Shown here piece after piece: positions 43,084 to 52,337 of a stretch of DNA of 64,000 bases; the stretch's first letter is position 1; each line of letters opens with the position of its first letter. Both the position numbers and the translations under genes were made by a program. Origin of the DNA: CAXBNB01 sp040151475. Its GTDB lineage: Bacteria > Bacteroidota > Bacteroidia > Cytophagales > Cyclobacteriaceae. Where the stretch lies: positions 181,568-245,567 of the forward strand of contig NZ_JBDKWG010000139.1 in assembly GCF_040151475.1 (NCBI RefSeq), written 5' to 3'. The notes below the pieces were generated by a model that did no database searches, was not told the origin of the DNA, and saw only the letters and a program-made list of their open reading frames with translations.

Positions 43084-43511
43084 AAAAGAGCTTAGACGAT
43101 AGCATTCAAAACAGAATTTTTGAAAAGCACGAATACACAGATACTGAAGATATAGATGTACGATTGTATCGTATCATTGATCAATCTTTAAAAGTAGATT
43201 CAGCATCAGGTTTAGATATTGGCTTTGCAGACAGGGTAGTGGCTCAGGCCATGTCAAAACCAGTGTGGGTTAGAACTCTAAATGCATTTCTTTGGGTCGC
43301 TGGGATCTTGATTCTTGTGAGTGGAGGTATTGGTAGTCTTTTATATTTAGTTGATTTTGCTATGCCAAAGGTCTCTTTCGATTTAGATTTGGTGTTTGCT
43401 CAAAAATGGTATTTTGTATTTACAGTAGCTGTTGTTTTTATAGTGGAAATAGCAGATATGCTGTTTGTGCGAAAAGGTGCAGCCAAAAATATATTGTCCC
43501 TCTTTGATTAA
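43080..43511 (+). CDS. Probable membrane regulator encoded with the ECF sigma factor
   Basis: Protein of 143 residues: a hydrophilic N-terminal ~75 residues facing the cytoplasm, then two membrane helices (FLWVAGILILVSGGIGSLLY and WYFVFTVAVVFIVEIADML). The four-base overlap with the sigma gene and this layout suggest an anti-sigma factor, but the zinc-finger HxxxCxxC motif is absent, so the assignment rests on position and topology. Confidence 0.7.
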   Translation: MKKSLDDSIQNRIFEKHEYTDTEDIDVRLYRIIDQSLKVDSASGLDIGFADRVVAQAMSKPVWVRTLNAFLWVAGILILVSGGIGSLLYLVDFAMPKVSFDLDLVFAQKWYFVFTVAVVFIVEIADMLFVRKGAAKNILSLFD

Positions 43512-43645
43512 TTTTAGTATAAAAAAACAGAGAATAAGTTTTTTGTCCAGACTCACCGAATACAAAAAAACATGCCCAATGTTAATTAAGCTGACCCAAT
43601 TGCTGTAATTTTGACAGATACGTAGTTTTTAATCCAACAAGAATA

Positions 43646-44845
43646 TTGAAATTTAAAGATTTAGGCATTCACAATCCTGTATTAGAAGGAGTTGAAGCCA
43701 TGGGGTTTGAAGAAGCCACACCCATTCAGGAACAAGCTATTCCGGTAATATTATCCAACAAAGACTTACTGGCCTGTGCACAAACAGGGACAGGAAAGAC
43801 CGCAGCATTTCTACTGCCGGTTTTGCAAAAAATCAGTGACAATCCAAATCATGGAGAGATCAATACACTGATCATTGTGCCTACCAGAGAACTTGCTGTC
43901 CAAATAGACAATCAGATTCAAGGGTTGGGATATTTTGTAGGTGTTAGCTCGATCGCCATTTATGGTGGGGGAGATGGTTCGTCGTGGGACAATCAAAAGA
44001 AGGCATTGGTACAGGGTGCTGACATCATAGTTGCAACTCCGGGAAGGTTTATTGCGCACATCAATCAGGAATATGTAAAGCTCAATACCGTTAAGCATTT
44101 CATTTTGGATGAAGCGGACAGAATGCTCGATATGGGTTTTTATGATGACATTAAATTGATAATGAAGCAACTTCCTGCCAATAGACAAAATTTGATGTTT
44201 TCGGCTACTATGCCGCCCAATATCAAGAAGCTTACCAATGAAGTATTGAAAGATCCGGCGCAAATCAGCCTAGCCCTATCAAAGCCAGCGGAAAACATAG
44301 TACAGGCTGCATTTTTGACTTATGAAGGGCAAAAAGCAGAATTGCTCAAGCACCTGCTCAAAGCTAAGAAAATGACCAGTGTGATTGTTTTTTCTTCTAA
44401 AAAAGCGTCTGTAGATCAGCTTACAAAGGAGTTTAAAAAAATGGGTATTCAGGCAGAAGCCATTCACTCTGGATTGGAGCAGCAGCATCGCGAAAAGGTG
44501 TTACAAGATTTTACCAACAGGCAGATACATGTATTGGTGGCTACAGATGTGGTAAGTCGGGGCATAGATATTACAGGTATAGAAATGGTGGTGAACTACA
44601 ACGTACCACAAGACGCTGAAGACTATGTGCATCGTATCGGACGAACAGCCCGTGCTTCTTCTGACGGAGTGGCTTTTACCTTCATCAACGAAGAAGATAT
44701 GGGGCGTTTTTCCAGAATCGAAAAACTGATAGAAAAGGAAGTAAGGAAAGTGAAATTGCCATCTCATATCGGAGAAGGGCCGGTTTACAATCCAAACTAT
44801 AGAGAGAAGAAACCATTTAGAGGGAAGAAAAGAGAAAAAAGATAA
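43646..44845 (+). CDS. rhlE: DEAD-box RNA helicase (RhlE type)
   Basis: ATP-dependent RNA helicase of 399 residues. Q motif (GFEEATPIQEQAIP), motif I AQTGTGKT, Ia PTRELAVQ, II DEAD, III SAT, then the helicase C domain with IVFSSKKAS, ATDVVSRGIDI and HRIGRTARA. The C-terminal tail is short and basic (REKKPFRGKKREKR). The start is a TTG giving MKFKDLGIHNPVLEG, a normal family N-terminus; no in-frame ATG precedes it. Probably used in ribosome assembly or RNA turnover. Confidence 0.93.
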   Translation: MKFKDLGIHNPVLEGVEAMGFEEATPIQEQAIPVILSNKDLLACAQTGTGKTAAFLLPVLQKISDNPNHGEINTLIIVPTRELAVQIDNQIQGLGYFVGVSSIAIYGGGDGSSWDNQKKALVQGADIIVATPGRFIAHINQEYVKLNTVKHFILDEADRMLDMGFYDDIKLIMKQLPANRQNLMFSATMPPNIKKLTNEVLKDPAQISLALSKPAENIVQAAFLTYEGQKAELLKHLLKAKKMTSVIVFSSKKASVDQLTKEFKKMGIQAEAIHSGLEQQHREKVLQDFTNRQIHVLVATDVVSRGIDITGIEMVVNYNVPQDAEDYVHRIGRTARASSDGVAFTFINEEDMGRFSRIEKLIEKEVRKVKLPSHIGEGPVYNPNYREKKPFRGKKREKR

Positions 44846-44979
44846 CTTGTTTTTTTACATCAATGGCTGCTTCAAAATCGAGTGACGCAAGCCATAGCTG
44901 ACAGAGCTTCTTTCATCCTTTTTGTGAAATTATCCCCAAATTAATATTCATAAATCGAACCACAATAGTAGTTTTGCGG

Positions 44980-46509
44980 ATGGCAGAAAAAATCATCATT
45001 CTTGACTTTGGCTCACAATATACACAACTGATAGCCAGGCGTGTAAGAGAGCTAAATGTATATTGTGAAATCCATCCTTTTAGCAAAATCCCTGAAATTG
45101 ATGGTACTGTAAAAGGTATCATATTGTCCGGCAGCCCTTGTTCAGTGAGACAGGAAGATAATCCTGATATCAATTTGGGTGAAATAATAGGAAAAGCACC
45201 AATTTTGGGTATTTGTTATGGTGCTCAACTTCTGGCTCATAAATCGGGAGGTGAAATTTTACCTTCAGAAATAAGAGAATATGGCCGGGCCAAGCTCGCA
45301 AGGGTTGATTCAAAAAATGAATTGCTTAAGGAAATTAATATAGGATCCCAGGTATGGATGTCTCATGGGGATACAATTTTGGATATTCCTGAAGACTATG
45401 AAATCATAGCCAGTACGGATTCTGTAAATGTAGCAGCTTTTCATAGCCAGTCGCATCCTGTCTGGGGCATTCAGTTTCACCCTGAAGTTACACATACAGA
45501 ACAAGGGAAAATTCTTCTTAGAAATTTTGTTGTGCACATTTGTCACTGCTTGCAAGACTGGACACCGGATATTTTTATAGAGTCCACTGTTGAGGCATTA
45601 AAAGAACTAATAGGCAGAGACAAGGTAGTGCTCGGATTGTCAGGTGGGGTGGATTCATCCGTAGCAGCTTTTTTGATACACAAAGCCATAGGAGAGAGAT
45701 TGCATTGCATTTTTGTAGATAATGGTTTGTTGAGAAAGAATGAATTCAATGATGTGTTGGAGTCATACAAAGGGATGGGACTAAATGTAAAAGGAGTGGA
45801 AGCTTCCGCTGAATTTTACAAAGCACTTGAAGGATTGAGTGACCCTGAGGAAAAAAGAAAAGCAATCGGCAAAACATTTATAGAGATATTTGATCAAGAG
45901 GCACATAGAATAGAAAATGTAAAGTGGTTGGGGCAGGGCACCATTTATCCTGATGTGATCGAATCTGTATCTGTCAATGGTCCATCTGTTACTATAAAGT
46001 CACACCACAACGTGGGTGGTTTGCCAGAGAAAATGAAATTGAAGGTGGTAGAACCTTTGAACACTCTTTTTAAAGATGAGGTAAGGAGAGTAGGTAAAGC
46101 TTTGGGGATTGATGATAAAATTCTTGGGAGACATCCATTTCCTGGTCCTGGTTTAGGAATTAGAATTTTGGGAGATATTACGGCTGAAAAAGTACGGGTA
46201 CTTCAGGAAGTAGATCATCTTTTTATCAATGGACTGAAAGAAGCCGGATTGTACGATGAGGTGTGGCAGGCAGGTGCTATGTTGTTGCCAGTGCAGTCAG
46301 TCGGAGTAATGGGAGATGAACGTACTTATGAAAGTGTTGTAGCCCTTCGTGCGGTTTCCAGTTTGGATGGAATGACGGCCGATTGGTGTCACCTGCCTTA
46401 TGATTTTTTGAGCGATGTGTCTTCCAATATTATCAACAGGGTAAAAGGAGTAAACAGGGTGGTTTATGACATTAGCTCCAAGCCTCCCGCTACTATTGAG
46501 TGGGAGTAA
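44980..46509 (+). CDS. guaA: GMP synthase (glutamine-hydrolysing)
   Basis: Converts XMP to GMP with glutamine and ATP. The 509 residues hold the class I glutamine amidotransferase domain (GICYGAQ with the catalytic cysteine; WGIQFHPEV histidine/glutamate), the ATP-pyrophosphatase domain (VLGLSGGVDSSVAAF) and the C-terminal dimerisation domain ending PPATIEWE. The ATG at 44980 is chosen over a TTG two codons before. Single gene. Confidence 0.97.
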   Translation: MAEKIIILDFGSQYTQLIARRVRELNVYCEIHPFSKIPEIDGTVKGIILSGSPCSVRQEDNPDINLGEIIGKAPILGICYGAQLLAHKSGGEILPSEIREYGRAKLARVDSKNELLKEINIGSQVWMSHGDTILDIPEDYEIIASTDSVNVAAFHSQSHPVWGIQFHPEVTHTEQGKILLRNFVVHICHCLQDWTPDIFIESTVEALKELIGRDKVVLGLSGGVDSSVAAFLIHKAIGERLHCIFVDNGLLRKNEFNDVLESYKGMGLNVKGVEASAEFYKALEGLSDPEEKRKAIGKTFIEIFDQEAHRIENVKWLGQGTIYPDVIESVSVNGPSVTIKSHHNVGGLPEKMKLKVVEPLNTLFKDEVRRVGKALGIDDKILGRHPFPGPGLGIRILGDITAEKVRVLQEVDHLFINGLKEAGLYDEVWQAGAMLLPVQSVGVMGDERTYESVVALRAVSSLDGMTADWCHLPYDFLSDVSSNIINRVKGVNRVVYDISSKPPATIEWE

Positions 46510-46614
46510 TCGTCTTTGATATAAAACAGGGGTGTTAACAGGACTCAACACAGAGTGCAGTATTGTAACTTGATTCATTTTCGTTATTTTTGATAACTAC
46601 CAATTCCTAGTGTT

Positions 46615-47091
46615 ATGAAAATCCTAACCGTTGTTTTTTTACTTTTTTTCCCTTTATTGTCTGAAGCGCAAATACCAATATTGGATGCCAGAAAGGAGAT
46701 AGTAAAACTTCTTGACGAATGGCATCAGGCAGCAACGGATGCAGATGCGGAAAAGTACTTTGGAAGCATGACGGAGACTAGCCGGTTTTTGGGAACCGAT
46801 GCAAGTGAAAGATGGACGAAAGCGGAGTTTATGGCATTTGCTAAAGACGCTTTTGAACACAAACGTACCTGGAAGTTTATACCTTCTGAAAGAAAGCTGA
46901 CTGTTGATAAAGGGCTGAAATGTGCCTGGTTTGATGAACAGTTGGATACCTGGATGGGACCTTGCAGGGGTTCTGGTGTATTGGTGAATGATGGTAAAGG
47001 ATGGAAGATTGAGCAATACAATTTGGCGGTGTTGGTGCCCAATGACAAAATGAATGACTATCTGAATTTGATAGGGAAAGCAAAAGAATAA
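46615..47091 (+). CDS. Secreted SnoaL/NTF2-like domain protein
   Basis: Exported protein of 158 residues with signal peptide (KILTVVFLLFFPLLSEAQ) and one NTF2-like/DUF4440-type fold (LLDEWHQAATDADAEKYFGS, WTKAEFMAFAKDAF, CAWFDEQLDTWMGPCRGSGV, WKIEQYNLAVLVPN). Such domains bind small molecules or act as uncharacterised hydrolases or isomerases. No catalytic residues can be assigned. Followed five bases later by a small membrane protein frame. Confidence 0.8.
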   Translation: MKILTVVFLLFFPLLSEAQIPILDARKEIVKLLDEWHQAATDADAEKYFGSMTETSRFLGTDASERWTKAEFMAFAKDAFEHKRTWKFIPSERKLTVDKGLKCAWFDEQLDTWMGPCRGSGVLVNDGKGWKIEQYNLAVLVPNDKMNDYLNLIGKAKE

Positions 47092-47095
47092 TAAG

Positions 47096-47272
47096 TTGGA
47101 AAGAGAAAAAATAGTTAAGATAATATATTGGGTTTTGTTTGCCTGCGCCCTTGGATCGCTTTGGATTAGCCTCAGATCACAGTTGTACGCTATGGAGTAT
47201 TCATTGATAGCAGTGGCTTTTTGGGTTGCAGCTTACTTTTTTAATAAGAAGTTTATGACAAAAGAAGAATAA
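47096..47272 (+). CDS. Small two-helix membrane protein (58 residues)
   Basis: Short open frame with a TTG start, four bases after the previous stop. The predicted product begins MEREKIVKIIYWVLFACALG and has two hydrophobic segments (IIYWVLFACALGSLWISL and YSLIAVAFWVAAYFF) with a lysine-rich end (NKKFMTKEE). The position right after the NTF2-like gene and the membrane-like composition with positive ends support a real gene, but it is not recognised and the TTG start lowers certainty. Confidence 0.5.
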   Translation: MEREKIVKIIYWVLFACALGSLWISLRSQLYAMEYSLIAVAFWVAAYFFNKKFMTKEE

Positions 47273-47406
47273 ATGTCTTGTTGAGTATTCCTAAAATTGC
47301 TGCTAATTAACTTCTAAAAGATTAGTCCGCTTCACAGTTTATTAACCCACATAACCTTTAAATTTCTGAATATCTTCCATAAATTGCGCTCTTAATCTAA
47401 GTGGCT

Positions 47407-48072
47407 ATGATAGAAGGTGTGATTTTTGATATGGACGGTGTGATCATGGATAGTGAGCCCATTCACTACAAAGTGGAAAAAGCGATTCTTGCCAATTTCA
47501 ACCAGCCATTTGAGTTTGAAGATCATGCCCGGTTTGTAGGTCAGACTACCAGAGATTTATGGAAAACACTGTGCGAAGAGAGAAATTTGCCTCAGGGCTT
47601 TGAAGTGCTTGCTCTGCTCGACAATGCAGATTACATGCAAGAGTTGGAAAAGGGTGATATCGAACCCATAGATGGGCTGATAGGTCTTTTGGAGAATATT
47701 CAGAATCAACAAATCCCTATGGTAGTGGCTTCTTCCGCCATTCGTAAAAATATCGAAACCGTAATCAGCAGATTTGAAATTGGATCTTTTTTCAAAGGTT
47801 CAGTGAGTGGGCAGGATGTTGAGAATACCAAGCCCAATCCGGAAATCTTCTTTAAGGCGGCTAAAGTGATTGACATCAAACCTGAAAATTGTTTGGTGAT
47901 AGAAGATGCAAAACATGGAGTGGAGGCTGCAAAAGCCGCAGGAATGTTTTGCATAGCACTAAGAAATTTGAACTCAGGAAATCAAGACCTTTCCCAGGCA
48001 GATTTAATTGTAAATAGTTTGAGCGAAATAGACCTGAACTTTGTGAACCAATTGATAAATAAAGAAAAGTAA
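47407..48072 (+). CDS. HAD-superfamily phosphatase, beta-phosphoglucomutase-like
   Basis: HAD subfamily I hydrolase of 221 residues. Motif I is IFDMDGVIMDSEP, with the second aspartate acid/base; motif II is VVASSA; the motif III lysine is in NTKPNPEIFFKAA and motif IV is LVIEDAKHGVEAAKAAGM. It is likely a sugar-phosphate phosphatase or phosphoglucomutase. It ends one base before pgi, supporting a carbohydrate role. ATG at 47407 is preferred to a GTG two codons upstream. Confidence 0.88.
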   Translation: MIEGVIFDMDGVIMDSEPIHYKVEKAILANFNQPFEFEDHARFVGQTTRDLWKTLCEERNLPQGFEVLALLDNADYMQELEKGDIEPIDGLIGLLENIQNQQIPMVVASSAIRKNIETVISRFEIGSFFKGSVSGQDVENTKPNPEIFFKAAKVIDIKPENCLVIEDAKHGVEAAKAAGMFCIALRNLNSGNQDLSQADLIVNSLSEIDLNFVNQLINKEK

Positions 48073-48073
48073 T

Positions 48074-49723
48074 ATGTTACCTAAAATAAACCCGGCAGAA
48101 ACCAAGGCATGGAGTGCTCTTGAAAAGCATCAGGATAAAATTTCACAAGAGGCCATGGCTGATATGTTTGAATCTAGCCCTGATAGATTCAATGATTTTT
48201 CTATTCAATGGAAAGATTTTCTTTTTGATTACTCAAAAAACATTATAAATGATGAAACAGTCAAGTTATTGGTGAACTTGGCGCAGGAGTGTAAACTAAA
48301 AAGTGCCATTGAAGCCATGTTTGCTGGAGAAAAGATCAATGAAACAGAAGGAAGGGCTGTGCTGCATACAGCCCTTAGGAGTAGCAGCAAAGAACCTTTA
48401 ATGGTAGATGGCGAGAACATAAGACCATTAATTCAAAAGGAATTGAGTAAAATGAAAACCTTCACTGACAAGCTTCATGCTGGTGAGCTGAAAGGGTTTA
48501 CAGGAAAGCCAATCAGAAATATTATAAACATTGGTATTGGTGGTTCCGATTTGGGCCCATACATGGTTACCGAGGCTTTAAAACCTTATCAGAAGGAAGG
48601 GATCAATTCTTATTTCGTTTCCAATGTAGATGGTTCACACCTTTTTCAGGTGTTGAAGAAAATAAATGCAGAGGAGTCTTTGTTTATCATCGCATCCAAA
48701 ACTTTCACCACGCAGGAAACCATGACCAATGCTGAGTCAGCCAAGTCCTGGTTTTTGGAGAAAGCCAAAGATGAAGCTGCAGTTAGTAAGCATTTCATTG
48801 CGCTTTCTACCAACAAAAAATCAGTTGAAGCTTTCGGAATAGATGCAGGCAATATGTTCGAATTTTGGGATTGGGTTGGTGGAAGGTATTCCTTATGGTC
48901 ATCAATAGGAATGTCTATTGCATGTGCTATTGGGTTTGACAATTTCCGAAGCTTGCTCGATGGAGCAGAAGCTATGGACAAGCATTTCAGAGAAACTGAT
49001 TTTGATAAAAACCTTCCGGTTTTGGCAGCATTACTTGGCATCTGGTACAATAATTTCTTTGGAGCAGAATCTCATGCCATTCTACCTTACGATCAGTATT
49101 TACACCGTTTTGCCAGTTATTTACAGCAGGGAGATATGGAAAGCAATGGAAAATTTGTTGATCGAAATGGTGAACCAATTGCCATTCAAACCGGGCCGGT
49201 GATTTGGGGAGAGCCCGGTACTAATGGGCAGCATGCATTTTACCAGTTGATACACCAGGGAACGAAGCTGATTCCGTCGGATTTTATTGCCTGTGCACAA
49301 AGCCAAAACCCTATGGGCGATCATCATGAGAAATTGTTGGCCAATTTTTTTGCTCAGACGGAAGCTTTGATGAAAGGCAAAATGGAAGACGAAGTGCTTA
49401 ATGAATTATTGAAGTCAGGAATGTCAGAAGAAGATATTGATGACCTGCTTCCATTCAAAGTGTTTGAAGGAAATCAACCTACCAATTCTATTTTAATCAA
49501 AAAGCTTACTCCATACAATTTGGGTTCTTTGATTGCAATGTATGAGCACAAGATATTTGTGCAGGGCATTATCTGGAATGTATTCAGTTTTGATCAATGG
49601 GGAGTAGAATTGGGCAAGCAACTGGCGGGTAAAATTCTTCCTGAATTGAAATCTGACAATACAATTGAAAGCCATGACAGTTCCACCAATGGTCTGATCA
49701 ATTTGTACAAAGACTGGAAATAA
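48074..49723 (+). CDS. pgi: Glucose-6-phosphate isomerase
   Basis: Interconverts glucose 6-phosphate and fructose 6-phosphate. The 549 residues have the two SIS domains and the family signatures: NIGIGGSDLGPYMVTEAL, SKTFTTQETMTNA, WDWVGGRYSLWSSIG, GEPGTNGQHAFYQLIHQGT and QWGVELGKQLA. Length is that of the large (E. coli-like) form. It is one base after the HAD gene and certainly co-transcribed. Confidence 0.97.
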   Translation: MLPKINPAETKAWSALEKHQDKISQEAMADMFESSPDRFNDFSIQWKDFLFDYSKNIINDETVKLLVNLAQECKLKSAIEAMFAGEKINETEGRAVLHTALRSSSKEPLMVDGENIRPLIQKELSKMKTFTDKLHAGELKGFTGKPIRNIINIGIGGSDLGPYMVTEALKPYQKEGINSYFVSNVDGSHLFQVLKKINAEESLFIIASKTFTTQETMTNAESAKSWFLEKAKDEAAVSKHFIALSTNKKSVEAFGIDAGNMFEFWDWVGGRYSLWSSIGMSIACAIGFDNFRSLLDGAEAMDKHFRETDFDKNLPVLAALLGIWYNNFFGAESHAILPYDQYLHRFASYLQQGDMESNGKFVDRNGEPIAIQTGPVIWGEPGTNGQHAFYQLIHQGTKLIPSDFIACAQSQNPMGDHHEKLLANFFAQTEALMKGKMEDEVLNELLKSGMSEEDIDDLLPFKVFEGNQPTNSILIKKLTPYNLGSLIAMYEHKIFVQGIIWNVFSFDQWGVELGKQLAGKILPELKSDNTIESHDSSTNGLINLYKDWK

Positions 49724-50059
49724 ACTACGACAATGAAGTGTGCAGGAAATAGCGGAATATTATTTCGCTTATATTTCGTGTACGCTTTTGGGTGAAAAGT
49801 AAGACTATTAACCCGACGGATTTTTAAATATGATAAATTCAGATGTTTGCAGGATCAAATTCCCCTCCTTGGAGGGGATAGGGGTGGGTTTTATAAGAAA
49901 CACAAAAAACAATATCCGTAGAGTTAATAATAATCGGTGCTGACTTTGATCATTTCCAATATTTCACTTTTGATCAATATCTCAGGTGATTTTTTGTTAG
50001 TAAGAATAATGGGATTCTTAATTTAGGTTTTAGAGTTGATGATCCTCTGTTTACACTAT
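49724..50059. repeat. 336-base gap with dispersed repeat D, copy 2
   Basis: Repeat D copy 2 occupies about 49828-49932 (CCCTCCTTGGAGGGGATAGG palindrome-like core) and matches 38692-38840. The rest is AT-rich with no gene seen; pgi and the Bat genes converge here. Confidence 0.65.
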
Positions 50060-50986
50060 CTACCAATCAGGTTTGTTGGAATCTTTTCTTTTTGTAGGCT
50101 TTCGTCTGTTTTGTTGAATGTATTGAATTTCGCTGTTTTTTAGGGCTTCCAATATCATCTTTGCTTTTTCTTCCGAAATATTCATTTCTTCGAGCTTGTC
50201 TGCTGTGCTTTGTTGAGGGCTTTTTTGCTCCTGATCTTCATTATTTTCTTGTTCTTCGCCTTCCTGCTGTTGTTTCTTTTGATCTTCGTTTTCTTTCCCT
50301 TCTTCACCTTCTTTTTGTTGCTGCTTTTGCTCTTCCTTACTTTTTTGCTCTTCTTTCGACTCTTGGTCTTGTTGGTCTTGTTCTTTATTCTCTTCGTTTT
50401 GTTGTTCCTTATTTTGATCTTGTTGCTCTTGGTTTTTGTCCTGATTTTCTGACTTTTCCTGATTTTGACTGTCTTTATTCTCCTGCTTTTCCTGATCTTC
50501 GTTTTGATCTTTGTCTTGCTTGTCCTGATCTTGCTGGTTTTCGTCTTGTTTCTCCTGTTCTTGTAGTTTTTTCTTTACCAGTTCATAATTATACCTTGCG
50601 TCATTATTACTAGGGTCAGATTTTATAGATTCTTTAAAAAAGGCAAGTGCTTTTTCTAATGTTTTGGGATCTTTAGACAAAACGCCCATTTGCTGATACG
50701 CCTGAGATTTCAGTTCATTGTTTTTTGAATCTCCCAGTCTTTGATAAGTTGACAGAGCATTTTCGGTATCCTCCAATTTATAATAGGAATTGGCCAGATT
50801 CATGATAGCATTTTCATCTGCTATATTCAATGAATCAACCAGATAGGAATATGTTTCGGCAGATTTTTGATAACTACCAGCCTGATATGCCTCCTGAGCC
50901 TGTTTTTTCAGACCATTGATTTCTGATATTCCTTTGGAATCCACGTCTCCAAATACCAGAAGTAATATGTTAAGTAGAAGCATCAT
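50060..50986 (-). CDS. batC: BatC-like TPR protein with a long Gln/Glu/Lys tail
   Basis: Protein of 308 residues, second gene of a Bat pair. A short hydrophobic N-terminus (MMLLLNILLLVFG) precedes three TPR units at residues ~25-135 (ENAIMNLANSYYKLEDTENA, AFFKESIKSDPSNNDARYNY). Residues ~140-265 are an almost pure Q/E/K/N/D low-complexity stretch, then a conserved C-terminal helix (KLEEMNISEEKAKMILEALK). Bat proteins of Bacteroidota are tied to stress or aerotolerance, but their biochemical role is not settled. Overlaps the vWA gene by four bases. Confidence 0.85.
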   Translation of the reverse strand: MMLLLNILLLVFGDVDSKGISEINGLKKQAQEAYQAGSYQKSAETYSYLVDSLNIADENAIMNLANSYYKLEDTENALSTYQRLGDSKNNELKSQAYQQMGVLSKDPKTLEKALAFFKESIKSDPSNNDARYNYELVKKKLQEQEKQDENQQDQDKQDKDQNEDQEKQENKDSQNQEKSENQDKNQEQQDQNKEQQNEENKEQDQQDQESKEEQKSKEEQKQQQKEGEEGKENEDQKKQQQEGEEQENNEDQEQKSPQQSTADKLEEMNISEEKAKMILEALKNSEIQYIQQNRRKPTKRKDSNKPDW

Positions 50987-51951
50987 ATAGCCATTGTTTT
51001 TACTCTGATAAGTAAGTCCATCATCATAAGAAGCAGGGCAAGAGCAAGAAAATAGTAGTATTTATTGGCTGATACATCCACTTTTTGACTGTCTCTTAAT
51101 TCTCCTTCTATATCGTCAATAGTATTGATTAAACGAGCTACATCATTTTGCGAGGCATTAATTTCAAAATATTTCCCCCCACTTGTATTGGCTAGGTTTT
51201 TTAATGATGCAGGATTCAATTTTGTAACGACATCTTTTTGGGTATTGTCTTTTTTAAACCCTCGTTGTGTCATGATCTTACTGCCCTTGTCTGTACCAAT
51301 TCCTAAGGTGAAAAGCTTTATTCCTGAGCTTTCAATTTCTTTGGCTACTTCTTCTGTTTGTTCTCCAAAATCTTCCCCATCACTGATCAATATGATGATT
51401 TTAGATTTTTGTCTGGTGACAGAATTTTCTTCATCAGAAAGTTTCTCCAGAGCCATTTTGAGTGGAGGGCCAAAGTCAGTACCTGTATTAGGAACCAATC
51501 CTGTATTTAATGTTTCGATAAAAATATTAAGGGCACTTTTGTCATAAGTAAGCGGACATTGCATGTAAGCCTCATTAGAAAACATAATCAAACCAATGCG
51601 ATCCGATGAGAAGGCATCACATATATTTTTGAGTTCAAATTTTAATTTTTCTAGCCGGGTGGGTTGAATGTCAAAAGCATTCATAGACTCTGACAGGTCA
51701 ACTGCAATAAAGATATCTTTACCAATAGATTGAATTTCTTTCGTAGTATCTCCGAAAGACGGGCCAAGTAATGCTACAAGAAACAGAATGAAATAGGCAG
51801 ACCGGAGAAATATTTTGTAAAAAACTTTTCCGTATTTAGAGCCTAAAGCTTTAGCTGCTTTGACAGACTTTATAATGTAAGCCATGTAAAAAAGCCCAAA
51901 TAATAAAATAAAAATGAATTCCAGAGTTCCTAACGACCCACTCCAAACCAT
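50983..51951 (-). CDS. batB: BatB-like von Willebrand factor A membrane protein
   Basis: Membrane protein of 322 residues: two N-terminal helices (LEFIFILLFGLFYMAYII and AYFILFLVALLG), a vWA domain with the metal-ion-dependent adhesion site DLSESMNAF, SNEAYMQCPLTYDKS, TDFGPP and SDGEDFGEQ, and a C-terminal helix (YYFLALALLLMMMDLLI). All MIDAS segments appear intact. It pairs with batC; the MoxR and BatA genes that normally precede it are not seen upstream, where 386 bases without a gene follow. Confidence 0.9.
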   Translation of the reverse strand: MVWSGSLGTLEFIFILLFGLFYMAYIIKSVKAAKALGSKYGKVFYKIFLRSAYFILFLVALLGPSFGDTTKEIQSIGKDIFIAVDLSESMNAFDIQPTRLEKLKFELKNICDAFSSDRIGLIMFSNEAYMQCPLTYDKSALNIFIETLNTGLVPNTGTDFGPPLKMALEKLSDEENSVTRQKSKIIILISDGEDFGEQTEEVAKEIESSGIKLFTLGIGTDKGSKIMTQRGFKKDNTQKDVVTKLNPASLKNLANTSGGKYFEINASQNDVARLINTIDDIEGELRDSQKVDVSANKYYYFLALALLLMMMDLLIRVKTMAI

Positions 51952-52337
51952 GTCAGGTATATTTTTTTATGAATGGAAACAAATATATATAAGCCCTTTA
52001 TAAGGGCAAAGGTTGTGACTTGTTTTAACATTTTTTCACAGATGGATTATTTTGGTGAAAAGTTGTTTTAGAGCTTGGTTTGAAATTTGCTGAAGTATAT
52101 ATCAATCCTGTTCAGATGGTCAATAAAGAGTGACAGTAAAAATAAAGAGTTTGTTCATTAGGTGAATATTGCTGTGTATTAATTCTGATTATTCAACAAG
52201 TACTTTATGAATAATTATTAAATTCGCCGTTAATAACGTTTTGATAAATAGTTTTAAAGAAAAAGGTTTTAGAATTTATTGATCAGGATTAACAGCTATG
52301 TAGAATTCGTATTCACAAAATCTAAATCAATACATAA
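51952..52337. other. 386-base divergent region, no gene seen
   Basis: AT-rich spacer between batB (minus) and the DUF1566 gene (plus). I see no convincing frame or repeat. It must contain two promoters. Confidence 0.55.

Noticed and set aside
50161..50613. Plus-strand frames opposite batC, rich in Leu and Phe
   Set aside because: Antisense of the Gln/Glu/Lys repeat tract always yields long open frames of this composition.
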